This document shows, one piece after another, positions 35,540-46,229 of a stretch of DNA of 64,000 nt. A program made the position numbers and the translations under genes. Every line of letters begins with the position of its first letter. The first letter of the stretch is position 1. This DNA comes from Lunularia cruciata (lineage: Eukaryota > Streptophyta > Marchantiopsida > Lunulariales > Lunulariaceae). The stretch is from NCBI GenBank assembly GCA_948567375.1, contig OX419756.1:35416333-35480332 (forward strand), read 5' to 3'. The notes under the pieces were generated by a model, which saw only the letters and a list, made by a program, of their open reading frames with translations, was not told the DNA's origin and did not search any database.

Positions 35540-36450
35540 TCTGAACTGTCTGGCTTGCTAAAGAACACGGTCTCTCTCCTTGGCCCCAATTGTGCCACCC
35601 ACAACACCAGAGCAAAGATAGTCCATCACTAAGACATCATCATGAATGTCTCGCTGAACTGTACCAATATCTTCACTCTCTGGATCGGTGACCTTAATAA
35701 CTCCTCCTGTATGCGCTGAGAGAGACACCACCAAAGCCTCTGCAAATATACACAGAAAGGCTGACACATGCCAACCTGGCACCATCTCCTCATCTGTCTC
35801 ACCATGCCAACATGCTCCGGTCTGATCCTATTGGCTGGGACATCGGTTTCTACTCAACCATCTGCATCATGGTTCACCACTCCAGGTCTGTGAACAACCG
35901 TGAAATCATACTCCTATAAAATCAGAGCCCATTGTGCAAGCTTCCTTGAAAGCTTGTCGGACTCCATCAACCACTTCAGTGGCTGATGATCAGTGATGAG
36001 AGTGAAGGGGTTACCAAATAGGTAACATCAAAAATGTACTACTGCCCAAACTGCTGCCAAGCACTCTCCCTCATATGAACTATACTTTGCCTCCGCTGAA
36101 TTGTTGGAGCGACTAGCATAGGCCACCACAAACTCCTTCTCCTCATCATCATGTTGGGTGAGCACCGCTCCAAGCCCCAACATACTCCAATCAGTATGAA
36201 CCTGAAATGGTTGTCCTTTGATTGGTCTCCTCAAAATAGGAGCAAATGTCAACCTCTCCTTGAGCTCTACAAACGCTCTCTCCTGCTCATCTCCCCAACA
36301 CCACTCTTGTGTAAGCTTGGTCAGCTTCGTCAAGGCCTTGGCAATGGCACTAAATCCTCTAACATAGCGGCAATAGAAGTTTGCCAACCCAAGGAATGCT
36401 TGCACTCTGCTCACATTCGTAGGCCAAGGAATACGTGCAATAGCCTCCAC
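35540..36450 (-). pseudogene. A- RNase H and connection
   Basis: The 140-codon piece at 36450-36028 starts with IPWPTNVSRVQAFLGLANFY (end of the reverse transcriptase fold). It enters RNase H with FQVHTDWSMLGLGAVLTQ and AYASRSNNSAEAKYSSYEGE, where the first Asp and the Glu are visible. The later part (36020-35870) carries DHQPLKWLMESDKLSRKL and YDFTVVHRPGVVNHDADG-like text interrupted by stops. 35860-35540 is a spacer before the integrase. Confidence 0.75.
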
Positions 36451-37179
36451 CTTGGTCTACTGAACACCAAGTCCTCTGAGGTAGACAGTGTGACCCAAAT
36501 ACTCAACCTACTTGTGGAAGAACCTACACTTCCCAAGATGTAGTTTGAGTCCATGAGATCTCAACCTCTCAAACACCTCCAACAACTGTCTCTCATGCTC
36601 CTCCATAATAGTGCTATAGACCAAAATGTCATCAATATAACACCGAGCAAAATCCAATCCAGCTAGGATCCTATCCATGATCCTCTGGAACTCAGCAGGA
36701 GCATTCTTTAACGCAAATGGTAAGAACCTCCACTGATATAACACATCCTTGCTATGAGGATCAATAGCCCAAAATGTTGTCTTGGACTTATCCTCCTCCT
36801 TGATTGGCAACTGATGATATCCCGCTTGAAGATCCAAAGTACTGAAGATCTTTGTATGCCCAATCACATCAAAAATCTCCTCCGGTGTAGGCATGGCATA
36901 CCGATCAGCCTTGGTCTGTCGGTTGATAGGATGGTAATCTCCACACATCTGCCTATCTGTATAGTTGCCATGCATATCTTTCTTGGCTGGCATCACTGTC
37001 GCTGATGCATACTCTCCATGTGAAATCTCCACCAAACTAGCCTCAAAAAGGTCACTACTCCGACTTTGAATCAATGTCCTCTCCATCTCACTATATTGAT
37101 AAGGACATCGGAAAACTGGTGTGTCACTAGTCAGCTCAATCCGTATACCAGGTTCCTTCAGAGCACCCAAATCCTTCAT
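36451..37179 (-). pseudogene. A- reverse transcriptase
   Basis: A 223-codon open stretch (37179-36508). Palm motifs in order: VMPAKKDMHGNYTDRQMCGD, then DRYAMPTPEEIFD, IFSTLDLQAGYHQLP (first catalytic Asp), FLPFALKNAPAEFQR, and CYIDDILVYS with catalytic YIDD at residues 181-184, then HGLKLHLGKC. All catalytic residues are present. A stop before 36508 breaks the link to RNase H. The sequence upstream (37316-37180) joins it to the methyltransferase module in one polyprotein direction. Confidence 0.88.
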
Positions 37180-37659
37180 ACTGAAGACAACTCATGTGAC
37201 TCCTCAAGAACCTCCAAACCCTCCGTCTTTCCTCTCCAGTAAACTTGGGTCCAAGATTTGGCTCCCAAGTATCCTTTGTAACTGTAGTAGGAGTGGAAGA
37301 CGTACTAACTGACTGCTACACTGGGCCCTTGGGAGCAATAGTGTCATGCTCCCGACTACTAGAGGTCCCAACCTCTATATGAAAAACTCCTTCCACTCTG
37401 GCTGCAAGCTCCACACGTCCTCTACCTGCATCCCATGTGGACCAAGGGTGTAATCCAAGTAGCCCACGCTCACCTGGATGGACTCCAAGTAGACCACTCT
37501 CCCTAGTACCTACTGGATGTGTCCCAAGAATACCATGTCCACTCGGTCCATCACCCCCAGCATGTGCCTGAATCGTCTCGATAGGCACAGGGCTCACAAG
37601 TGTCCGAGTGGTGATGCCTATCAAGCACATCCTACGCTGCTCTGCCAAGCCAAGGCTCA

Positions 37660-38700
37660 CAATCCAGGTCAAACAGTTCAGGTCCAAAGCCTGACCTAAC
37701 ACTTGACGCCTGGATGCCTCTGACACTACTAGAACAGCGGTAATACCAGTGCGGAAACCCATCACCCGCTCTCTCTCATCAACGTTGGGCTCCACCAATT
37801 GCTGTAACTGTGAGTCCCAAACAAGTCCAAGTCCTCCCTCTTGAAAAGCATGAGAGCCTAGGAAACTCATGAGTGTGGGAAATGCGGCTCTAGGCTGTCC
37901 AACTAGGTTCACCATTGCCATAGGTGACCCATCAACCACTACCAATGTCTAAGACTAACGCCCAACATCCAAGATATCATCAACAAGGATGTGGTCAAGT
38001 AGCTGAATCCCATCATAAGCGCGTTGTAGAACCTCTCTTGGTAAGAAGTTTGTCCACCAAAGACGAAGACGATGAGTCCATAATCCCACTCTGGCTGCAT
38101 CTAACAATTCAGCAGGTCCCATCCAAGAATGGACCTGATGTGTACTCGCCACCACTATGGTGCAAGAATCACCCATCAAAGGAATGTTCTCCAAAAGGTA
38201 AGCTAGAGAAATAGATTGATGAACCTGGAGATGTTGTAGTATCCGTAACATCTCTCAAAACACACCAGAACAAGGATCTTGAAGACCCAATCCTCTACCA
38301 ACACGTGTATGTCCCTAACATGGCCATCTAGAAATCACCAAGTGAATAGGCCCATGTCTCTCTAGGTCATGCATGTCTAGGTCTCTCTAGGACATTTCCT
38401 TACTGGGGGCCCCAGTAAGGAAATTTCTCTTGGTAGGGCCTTTTGGTAACCTCTAGCTGTTGATATCGGTAATAACTCCAGATACCAATAGGCCAAGTGT
38501 GCCACATGATGTAGAGAGACTTGCCTAGCTGTCTCATCTCTCTCTACATACAAGTACCTTTGTACTCGTATACCCGCCTGTAACACCGCAGCTAGTCCGG
38601 TGCTGATCCCACCAAACAACTCCAATAGGCATATCCCCTCTACTGGATATTGCCAAGCAATGAGTGTGGTATCCAAAGGTGTCAAAGCAATCACCTCTGG
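37660..38700 (-). pseudogene. A- DNA cytosine-5 methyltransferase domain
   Basis: C5 methyltransferase fold encoded between protease and reverse transcriptase. Motif I LLELFGGISTGL at 38628-38593 (S-adenosylmethionine loop); motif II YLYVERDE follows. Motif IV reads WPC at 38318-38326 with a stop in place of Gln (38315-38317) and a preceding Gly changed to Arg; A+ shows the intact GWPCQGH. Motif VI YLLENIPLMGD at about 38200-38165; motif VIII THRLRLWWTN at 38077-38048; target-recognition region to about 37790; motif IX ERERVMGF at 37777-37754; motif X RRQVLGQALDLN at 37711-37676. Order is canonical, so it is unlike permuted plant DRM; DNMT3- or DNMT1-like ancestry is undecided. A palindrome at 38394-38424 and frameshifts break it. 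Confidence 0.85.
38394..38424. repeat. 15-bp palindrome inside A- methyltransferase
   Basis: 38394-38408 and 38410-38424 are perfect reverse complements around one base. The A+ copy has ATTTCCTTGCTGGGG only once at this place, so the palindrome arose in A- and shifted the frame between motifs II and IV. Confidence 0.85.
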
Positions 38701-39420
38701 AGGCTCATCCTCACACTCATCTCCTGATGGTACGAAGGCTCCACTCCAAGCCTTATGCACCAACTGATCTGCATGCTGCTGCAATGCCTCCTTTGAACTC
38801 CACAATGGAACATCCAAGGTGGATGGAACAATCCCACTCGTACTCCAAAGCCGAGTGATCTCCTCTGGTATTGGAGTATCCTCTGCATGGGCATTCTCCT
38901 CCAACAAGTCACCAGGCCAAGTAACTGCACCACTAAAAGCTAAAACTGATGCTGCCATGGTCCCGGACTATAGTGAACCAAGACTACCACTACTGAAGCG
39001 TACTGGTAGGTGACATACCTGTCCCTCACCAGACTGCCAACCAGGTCTATAAGAGGTTGTCTCTTCCCAATAGTCAATGCTGAAACCCATGGGGTATAAC
39101 ACTGCTCCTCCAACTAGCACATCATATGACTCAGCTATCGTCGCAATAGCCTGAGCTCTCACCACCAAGCTATCAGTCGGATGACCAGGCTGAACCTAGA
39201 CAACAAGCTCTCCATGTGTGATGTACTGTGTTGAACCACCACCTAGAGATGTCTGGATCTGAAATAGACACCTCTCTACATAGGTCTTCCGTATCTCCAT
39301 ACCAACAACTGCAGCCTTCCCCAACATAAGGGGCTACACACCAGAGTCTAACAAGACTCTTTGTGGTGTATAGACCTTCCTTGAACGTCTCACCAAACGA
39401 AAAACCCCCTCTGGTTATTC
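38701..39420 (-). pseudogene. A- aspartic protease and linker to methyltransferase
   Basis: The protease active site reads VLLDSGV, with the Asp codon at 39346-39348. It is followed by CLFQIQTSLGGGST, VVRAQAIATI and VLVGGAVLYPMGFSIDYWEE. A stop occurs within GV-stop-PLMLGK. The linker (38958-38701) is acidic and low-complexity (EENAHAEDTP, SGDECEDEPPEV) and leads in frame into motif I. The protease would release the methyltransferase and other domains from the polyprotein. Confidence 0.7.
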
Positions 39421-41531
39421 AATAAGACAACACCATGTGTGAACCGTGCTCTCTCAAAGGCCGGTCTAGCTGGTAACTCCTCCAGTCTAGCCGTTGTTGC
39501 CTGCCATAAACCACTAGTCGCTGAACGGATCCCATGCTCCTCAACCAAGTCGGCTCCACTACCAACCACCTCTGCTCTAGTAGTAGGAACTGCACCATCC
39601 CTACTCTCACACAACGTGGCAGCCAACCGGAATACTGGGGCTGGGTCAACTCCCAATGTAAACATATCACTGGCCAAAAATAAAGGACGCCGCATAATCA
39701 GCTGAGCCGCCCCCAACATCATGCTAGACTCAGTTTGTGTAGTAGCAAGTGGCTGACTTGCTAGCAGGTAGTCCATCCTGTACTCTATCACCACCTACCA
39801 CATTTGCACTAGGACGTCTAGGAACCATGGATGTCGTCTGCAATGCCTCAAATAGCATGAAAGATTGGGGAAGTCTGACATGTCTCCCAACCTCTCCTCT
39901 CTATGGGTCCAACTCCACCGATGCTCCTCTAGGCTCTGGAGCACGTATTGCACTCCCAGTCACTGTGCAAATGCATCCACCTGTGCTGCTCTACACATGA
40001 AGTCCAAAGCATCTCTATCACCAACATATGAGGTGGAAGCCTCAGCACCCAAATCTGATCTCCTCTGAGCAATAGCCATACTAGCCAATCTTTTCTCCTA
40101 CTGCTCAATCCGAGTAGCCATAGCTGTGTCAGAAGTAAGGGTAGGTACTGCACCCCTACTAGGTATAGATCCTCTACCACCACCTCTACCACCTCGTCCT
40201 CCATGAACTGGAGCTCCTCTACTACTTGCCATAGCAGCCCTACCACTCCATAACTCCGGGTGTAGGTCAAAACACCGGTCACTAGTGTGACCAAATCTGT
40301 GGCAGTGCTCACACTACCTCTGTGCTGGTTGTGATGCACCAGAGGTATTAGGTCTGCTGCCCTGAGTACACTCTCTCCTATGGTGAGGTCGACCACGAGT
40401 CCAACAAGCAACACCACCACTCACTGGCTGTTGCTGACTCGAAAATAAGAGTAAGGGTCTAACTCCACTAGGCCCTCCACTCGCTCCATAGGATCTGGGC
40501 TGTCCATCCTATCTTCAAAAACCAACTGGGCGTGGTGCACTCTGCTGCACTCTAGGAGTCACAACTGTAGATGAGGTCTCCGTACCAAATCCAGATGTCA
40601 CCACTCTCTCCTCCACCATATTGAGCTCAATACGCTCAGCCAAACCAAAGACTACTGCCAAAGTGGGTGAAGTAGCATGCAACAACGTAGCATCATGAAC
40701 TCTACGTTGCAACTCCCTATCCAGTATCCCATACCAAAACTGGACTGCCTGGGCCTTAGTAACTCCCTGAGTGAAACTGATCAGCCGCCTCATGCAAGTG
40801 TATGCCTTGCGTAGGCTCTCTCCAGCCTTCCGTTGGAACTCCTACAAGCTCCTCAGCTTGTCAATCCGTACTCCCTGGTAGTTCTGCCTCAAACATAGGA
40901 AGAACTCCACCATGGGGTAAAACCCCGATACCACACCACCTCCTGCAACGGTACCTCCACTCATAGTAGCACTATCTCCAGCTAGTGCACCTCCACTAGC
41001 TCCACCCACACTACTCGAGCTAGAACTCGTAGGTACAGCCGATCTACTCTTGGCCACCGAGCCTAAAGTGATGGAGACATAGTGTGGAGACCAATACTAT
41101 CTCCATAACTTGATCTCCTCCAAATGAGCTCTCCTGAACTCATGGTAGTTGTCCATCGGCGGACCCTCTAGATGCTGAAACAACCCCTTCCATGCCATGA
41201 AGGGTGTGAACAAATTTGGGTTCCGCATCTGCTGCAAATCACACCAACTGTCAAACTCTTGGATGAAGTCATCCAACTCAATGGTACCCACTATACCAGA
41301 GTAACGCCTAGGGCCTTTGGAGGCTCCATAAATCTTGTCCATGTCCCACAACAACGGTGTGAACACACCAAGTGCACTCTCAACTGAATCAGCTCCTGTG
41401 TTGAACTCCAACTCAGAGTCATTCTTCTCCCTCACTGGGACCTGAGATACAAGCTGATACCGAGCACCACTCCAAGTAAACCCACTATGTACTGCAGGGC
41501 TAACTCCTTTGGAATCTCCAAAGAACTCCAT
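39421..41531 (-). pseudogene. A- gag with zinc knuckles
   Basis: Start chosen at the Met of MEFFGDSKG (41531), which has a counterpart in A+. Capsid-type blocks: WDMDKIYGASKGP, IELDDFIQEFDSWCDLQQ, LEGPPMDNYHEF, then after a Ser/Gly-rich stretch VEFFLCLRQNYQGVRIDKL and FWYGILDRELQRRV (retrotransposon gag core). Nucleocapsid: a degenerate first knuckle (CWTRGRPHHRREC, second Cys changed to Arg) near 40410-40370 and an intact CEHCHRFGHTSDRC at 40318-40277, then a Gly/Arg-rich tail. 39990-39421 is a less conserved extension. Stops near 40840 and 40510 break it. Confidence 0.75.
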
Positions 41532-42851
41532 CGTGACAAAGTAACCACACCAAAAAACCAAACCACTAACTGCAACTGCAAGTCGCAACCGCAAGTACCC
41601 CACCAAGTGCCAACACCAACTAAGCACCACCCACTATGTAACTCTAACCAAGATAACTACACTAGGGGAAAGGGCAACTTGTAACCTACCATCATAGCAC
41701 GCACTCTCACGGTCTGCAAGTCATCACTTCCTACCTCACCGGAGAGAAACAAAGGTAGTCTGACTGGTCATTATTCCAGCCTCACCACCGAGAGCACACC
41801 AGAGCACCAACGCTCAAAAGTCAAGGCACCTCACACAAACATGGTGCACAAACAAGAAGTAGAGAATGGAGGGGATCCCATCACAAGAAATCTAAACCCT
41901 CCATCTCATAACACAACACGGGACTGACTCTGCCACCATTTGGCATTTGACATAAGCGCAGTTTGTATCTAAGTCCTAAGCTACCAGAATCACCAAGAAT
42001 GGGATCAAACTGCCTCTCCTAGCCAAAGCTACATATGTATAGATAACAATGGCACAGTCACTAGGACAACAAGTGAGGGTGGACCAGTTGGCTAGGGCAC
42101 CAGTCTAGGAACAAGAGATCTAGGGGTCAAACCCTATTGCGCACAATCTAGCAAGAAAAGCAGATTTTGCCAACCAATGACCAAGATCTACTCTAAACTA
42201 GCTAGTCTCACGCCAACAAGCTGGCTTGCTGGCCCTTCTAGGCCTTCATAGCCTCTCATAGCCCACAGCCCTATGCCTCGAAGCCTCAAAACGCCCAAAT
42301 GAGGCCTTTCTTGTTGCCACTTTGAACCTCCTCCAAAATTTGCAAAAGTCCTCTAAACTAGCGAAACTCCTCCAAATCTGACCAAACAGCAAAAACTCCT
42401 CCAATTCTGGCCAAAATCTGACATAAATCGCAATCAAAATCTGACGTTAACCCTAAAGTTGGTCGTCCGCCAAATCTCCCGCTAACTTTCCACTCGAGCC
42501 AAATTGACAACACGGGTTTTTCCAAATCACAAATTCATGAGAAGAGCTTCCCAACTCCACCTTCACTTTGACTTTTTGAGCCCAACTCGCAACAAATTGG
42601 TCTTGCCTTCACCTCCTGAGCTCAAAATCACAACCATTGCTCGAAATTTGCTCCTTCTTTGCTCAAAATTTGGCCAGCGCTTCCGCACACCATCTGCCTA
42701 ACTGCCAAATTTGCATCAATTGAATAAGCTTCTGCACACTAGGGAAACACTAAACTTGAATCAAGCTACCAACGATCCACCGAGTTTGGAGATTCCACCA
42801 ACACTCAAAGTTCCTGCACCATATTTCCCCCTGACTTCACTTCTCTGATGT

Positions 42852-43329
42852 AATCAGATTGCTTACCACTCTCAACTCAACTCAACTCAACTCAACTCAA
42901 CTCAACTCAACTCAACTCAGATCAATACTTGATCTATCACTCTATAAACTGCCAACAACTGGGCACTGATTACAGTCAAGCCACACCCACTCAAGCATAG
43001 AGAATCTAGGTGACGCTCGCCGGCCTCTGTCCGCCATAGCCAGGAACTCGAAGGCTCAACATCAAAGAAGTGAGCTCTCTAGAGCTCACTTTGAAACTAT
43101 ACCCCTTGGACTTGAGCTAGCTTTGAAACCCTAACGGTCCCCCTGATGGCACACTTGACGGTGCGAACGGTGCAAAGTGATGGTGGGCCCCACCATGAAG
43201 TTAGTACCCCAAACACAGAATCTAACCGTCAAAAAGTAGTCTCTAAGAAACTGCTGAAATAACTCTAACTACTATCACTGGAACTCCAGTGTCCGAGCAT
43301 CTAGATGCGGCACTACAAATGGCGTGACA
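42852..43329 (-). repeat. A- left terminal repeat (module A1)
   Basis: Minus strand begins TGTCACGCC and ends CAATCTGATTA, followed directly by CATCAGAGAAGTGAAG (weak initiator-Met primer-binding-site match). It contains ten tandem CTCAA units on the plus strand at 42871-42920, against three in the partner. No B module follows. Confidence 0.85.
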
Positions 43330-43700
43330 TATTTCTCTATATAGAATGACCATGTCTTATAAGCCAAACTCCAATACATTGGCAAAGAGATATAATTAAA
43401 CCTTGTGCATGATGTTGGCTAAAGATGTAGAAATAGAGGGGCCTAAACATCATTGGGACAAGAAAATTCATATGGTTTTTAGAGAGTATAAAAAAATGAA
43501 GACATCCATGAGAATTTCAATTTAATTTGGTATATGATGTTGAGTCTACTTTACTTATTCATTTTCATCTTCCTACCTTCCAAAGCATACAAAAAAATTG
43601 AAGAAGGCACAAGGAGGTGATGAAGGGAAGTCAAGGAAGGATCAACTTATGGAATTGGAGGAGGTAAAGGTAAGTAGAAGATATTGTTTTGATGGAGTTT
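43330..43700 (+). pseudogene. Element B integrase, second part
   Basis: Resumes the frame interrupted at 33395. Reads RMTMSYKPNSNTLAKRYN (the YHPQANG-type block before the catalytic Glu), then HHWDKKIHMVFREYKKMK. Removing A- and one TATTT copy makes the reading continuous here. Ends in a charged tail (LKKAQGGDEGKSRKDQ) and a purine-rich stretch GGAGGAGGTAAAGG at about 43657 that could be the polypurine tract. Confidence 0.7.
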
Positions 43701-43708
43701 AACCAAGC

Positions 43709-44307
43709 TTCTATATTAGCCATAATTAGCTAGAGTTAGCCATAGTCAAGATAAAGATGATTTCATTTTAAAGGAATTAGAAGAGTAAGCATCACTATTT
43801 TGGATTCTAATGTATTGACTTTGTATTATTTGTAAGAGTCTGGTTTTGAGAAAAGATTTTAGAACTTTAGACCCATAAGTCTTTTTGGTTCAAATTTTTA
43901 TAGTCCAAAGATAACCTATGCAAAGGAATATTTGATTTAGTTATTTAGTCAAGACAAGACCACATCCTTCAAGATTATTTACTCGATTTTGGATATTCTC
44001 TTAGACTTTTGATTTCATATGACTTTTTCCCTAGTAACTTGATTCTTTAGTAATTAGTAACTTTGGTGTGTAATTATTTCAAAAATATATACATTAGGAG
44101 TGAGATGGTACTCATCATCCTTTCATTTGCAAAACAATATCTCTTCCATTGAGTTCTTTAGTGAGTAATGTCTTGAGTCTTGAAATTTCTTTAGAGTTTT
44201 AGCCTTGGAGGAATGTGATGGAGTTTGATTCTTTGCCTTCTTAGTCTAGGTACACTACCTCAATAGCTATTTGAGTTTCATCTTGAATGAGAGATAGGAT
44301 GGCCCAC
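43709..44307 (+). repeat. Element B 3' LTR
   Basis: Follows the B integrase and aligns with the inverted LTR at 4696-5290. The right edge ends CCCACA. Exact left edge is uncertain. No matching 5' LTR was found upstream of the B gag. Confidence 0.6.
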
Positions 44308-44319
44308 AATGCCAACATG

Positions 44320-44650
44320 CACTTGATTATGTTGAGTGAAATTCATTGTCATTATGCAAGCATGCATTGGGATGCATTAAGGAAAATTTACTATTTGAGC
44401 CAACGTGTATTGGTATGCATCAAGGATAATTTAATTTTTGCCATATCATGTATTGGTATGCATTTAGATGCATTGAGGGCAATTTACTATCTATGTCACC
44501 ATGCATTTATATGTGTTGGGTTGTATTGATGGAAATTGATGTGCTAGCATGTGCTATTTTGCAATAAGATGTGCATGAATGTATTGAGGGAATTGTTTTT
44601 GTCTTTGTCAACATGCATAAGGATGCATTGAACTACATCTATGGTAAATT
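44320..44650. repeat. Degenerate minisatellite, GCAT-rich
   Basis: Five or six loose repeats of about 55-60 bp around TGCATTGGxATGCATTxAG...GGxAATTTAxTAT. Similar short GTATGCATTGGTA text occurs at 55190-55225. Confidence 0.5.
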
Positions 44651-44803
44651 TATTTTTACAGTAGGATACATTGGGATATAAGGTGTGGTAAGTGTGAAGT
44701 CTAATTAATAATGAGAATACTCTATGGGACAAATATCTTATGGGATGTAGAAGAGTCAGTATGGGGCAGATCTTTTATAGGAGTATAGAAGTGTAAGCAC
44801 AGG

Positions 44804-45568
44804 TGTAATACTCCAAGGACAAGAGAAGAGAGAAAACATATATTACACACTCAAACATTTGATGCCCCAAAGGAGCACCTTCTCTTTATTATATAGACAA
44901 AGAGGATCTCCTCTAAGGAAGCTCCACCATAGGATTAGGCACACAGATAGGTGATGTGTCAGCAAGTTCCACCCTTGGATTACTTACTTGGATGGGTGGC
45001 ATGTCTGGTCTATGTCCATTTGGTGGTCAAACAAGCTTTGACTAGAGGGAATCTTTTAGGGAATCTTCCTATAGGAATCTCAAAATCACGTGAGTAATCT
45101 TCCTGTAGGAATCTCCGAATCACGTAAGGTAGCACTGGAAAGCTCTTGATGAGACAAAGCACGGGGGAGGAGAGACCAATCTTTCCTTTGTTGGGGGGAA
45201 TTTGCACATTTTCAAGGCCTAATTCATCCATTTAGGTCTCCAAAATTGCCTTCAAAGATTTCAGGCATCTTTTGGTTCCTACTCTATTAGAAGAAGTCCT
45301 CTTTTGGTGATACCTCTTTCTGATCTATTTAGTCCATCATGTGTAATATCCTTCCAAATGTTACCAAACCAATTATCACCTTTAAATCATATGTTTAGCT
45401 ATTGGTTCTAAGGTTCTCAAGTCTATTTTGGTTTCTGCTCTATTAGTAGAAGTACTTTTTTGGTGATACTTTTATCTGATCTATTTTGACCATCATGTAT
45501 AACATCATTCTAGATGTTACCAAACCAAATTTCACATCTAGATCATATGGCTAGCTCTTGGTATTATA
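44804..45568 (-). repeat. Element D 3' LTR
   Basis: Direct repeat of 50682-51436. The plus strand starts TGTAATACTCC and ends GGTATTATA (GGTATTACA in the other copy), giving the terminal inverted repeat TGTAATAC. It carries a short extra duplication near 45055-45130 (AATCTTCCTxTAGGAATCTC twice). Confidence 0.88.
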
Positions 45569-45585
45569 GACCTCCTTCCTTTTAA
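45569..45585 (-). other. Element D polypurine tract
   Basis: On the minus strand AAAAGGAAGGAGGTC directly precedes the 3' LTR, as expected for the plus-strand primer. Confidence 0.7.
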
Positions 45586-45589
45586 GATA

Positions 45590-46040
45590 CAACGTCCTCG
45601 TTGTGCAATTGTTGCTCAAATGCTTGCACCAACAATGGTGCATGTGTCAAATTGGCAGCGGGCTCCTAGGTTGCTTCATAGAGGGGGTAACCTTTCCATT
45701 GTACTAGATAGGCCACCAACGGATGGCGAGTACCACACATGTGTTTTTGGAGAATCCGCTCTACTTCATATTCCTCTATGCCATCAATGAGTGTCGGACA
45801 AGTTCAAATGTCTTTTGTGGAATGACCTTGGCCTGATTGGGGAGCATATCTGCATAGTAGGGAGACATGGAACACTGGATGGATCTTCATGTGTGGTGGT
45901 AGCTCAAGGTGATAGGCCACAGCGCCAACGCGGCAAAGAATCAAGAAAGGCCCAATAAAACGAGGTCTGAGCTTACAAGGTCCAACTAATGTGAGGTTGG
46001 TTTTTGATAGCCACACTTGATCCCCAACATTGAACTCCAT
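45590..46040 (-). pseudogene. Element D integrase tail and chromodomain
   Basis: 46040-45804 reads NVGDQVWLSKTNL, KLRPRFIGPF and KIHPVFHVSLL, the usual integrase C-terminal domain. After a frame change it enters a chromodomain: EEYEVERILQKH, LVAYLVQWKGYPLYEAT, then a stop where the conserved Trp of TWEP should be (TGG to TAG), then EPAANLTHAP and the natural end near 45590. This module marks element D as a chromovirus; it would bind methylated histones. Confidence 0.8.
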
Positions 46041-46229
46041 GTGCCTACGGTGTGCATCAGCATACTGCTTCTGTTGATTTTGTGCAATCTATAATCTGTG
46101 CTTGGTGCTCTCCATACCTTGTTGGATTCTAGAAACAAATGTGTTGACTCCATTGACCTTGGTAGCCACTGGACGGATCTTCATCAAGCTAGAAGGTGTG
46201 AAGGGATGCTCACCATACATGAGGAAGAA

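Larger units (their letters stand above)
33396..43329 (-). mobile_element. Element A-: Ty3 retrotransposon with methyltransferase and PHD
   Basis: Better preserved sister of A+, in opposite orientation, inserted in the integrase of element B. Read on the minus strand: A1 (43329-42852), gag, protease, cytosine-5 methyltransferase, reverse transcriptase, RNase H, integrase, PHD finger, B1, A2, B2 (33396). Several domains keep long open stretches and many CpGs remain, so it is younger or less mutated than A+. The reverse-transcriptase signature (KKDMHGNYTxRxMCGDY, YIDD) belongs to a Ty3 lineage I associate with green algae and seedless plants. Stops in every gene make it non-autonomous. Confidence 0.88.

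Noticed and set aside
37660-38700. Methyltransferase as a stray host gene (DRM or CMT) inserted by chance
   Set aside because: The domain sits at the same place in two independently inserted copies, and the motif order is canonical, not the permuted DRM order. No chromodomain (CMT) or UBA (DRM) region is seen next to it.
19993-43329. Element A as a tyrosine-recombinase (PAT/DIRS) element because of its split repeats
   Set aside because: It has a clear HHCC plus DD35E integrase, an aspartic protease and 5-bp target-site duplications, and no tyrosine-recombinase motif was seen.
44320-44650. CRISPR-like or regular satellite array
   Set aside because: Units are degenerate and irregular in length and the genome is a plant; it is an ordinary minisatellite.
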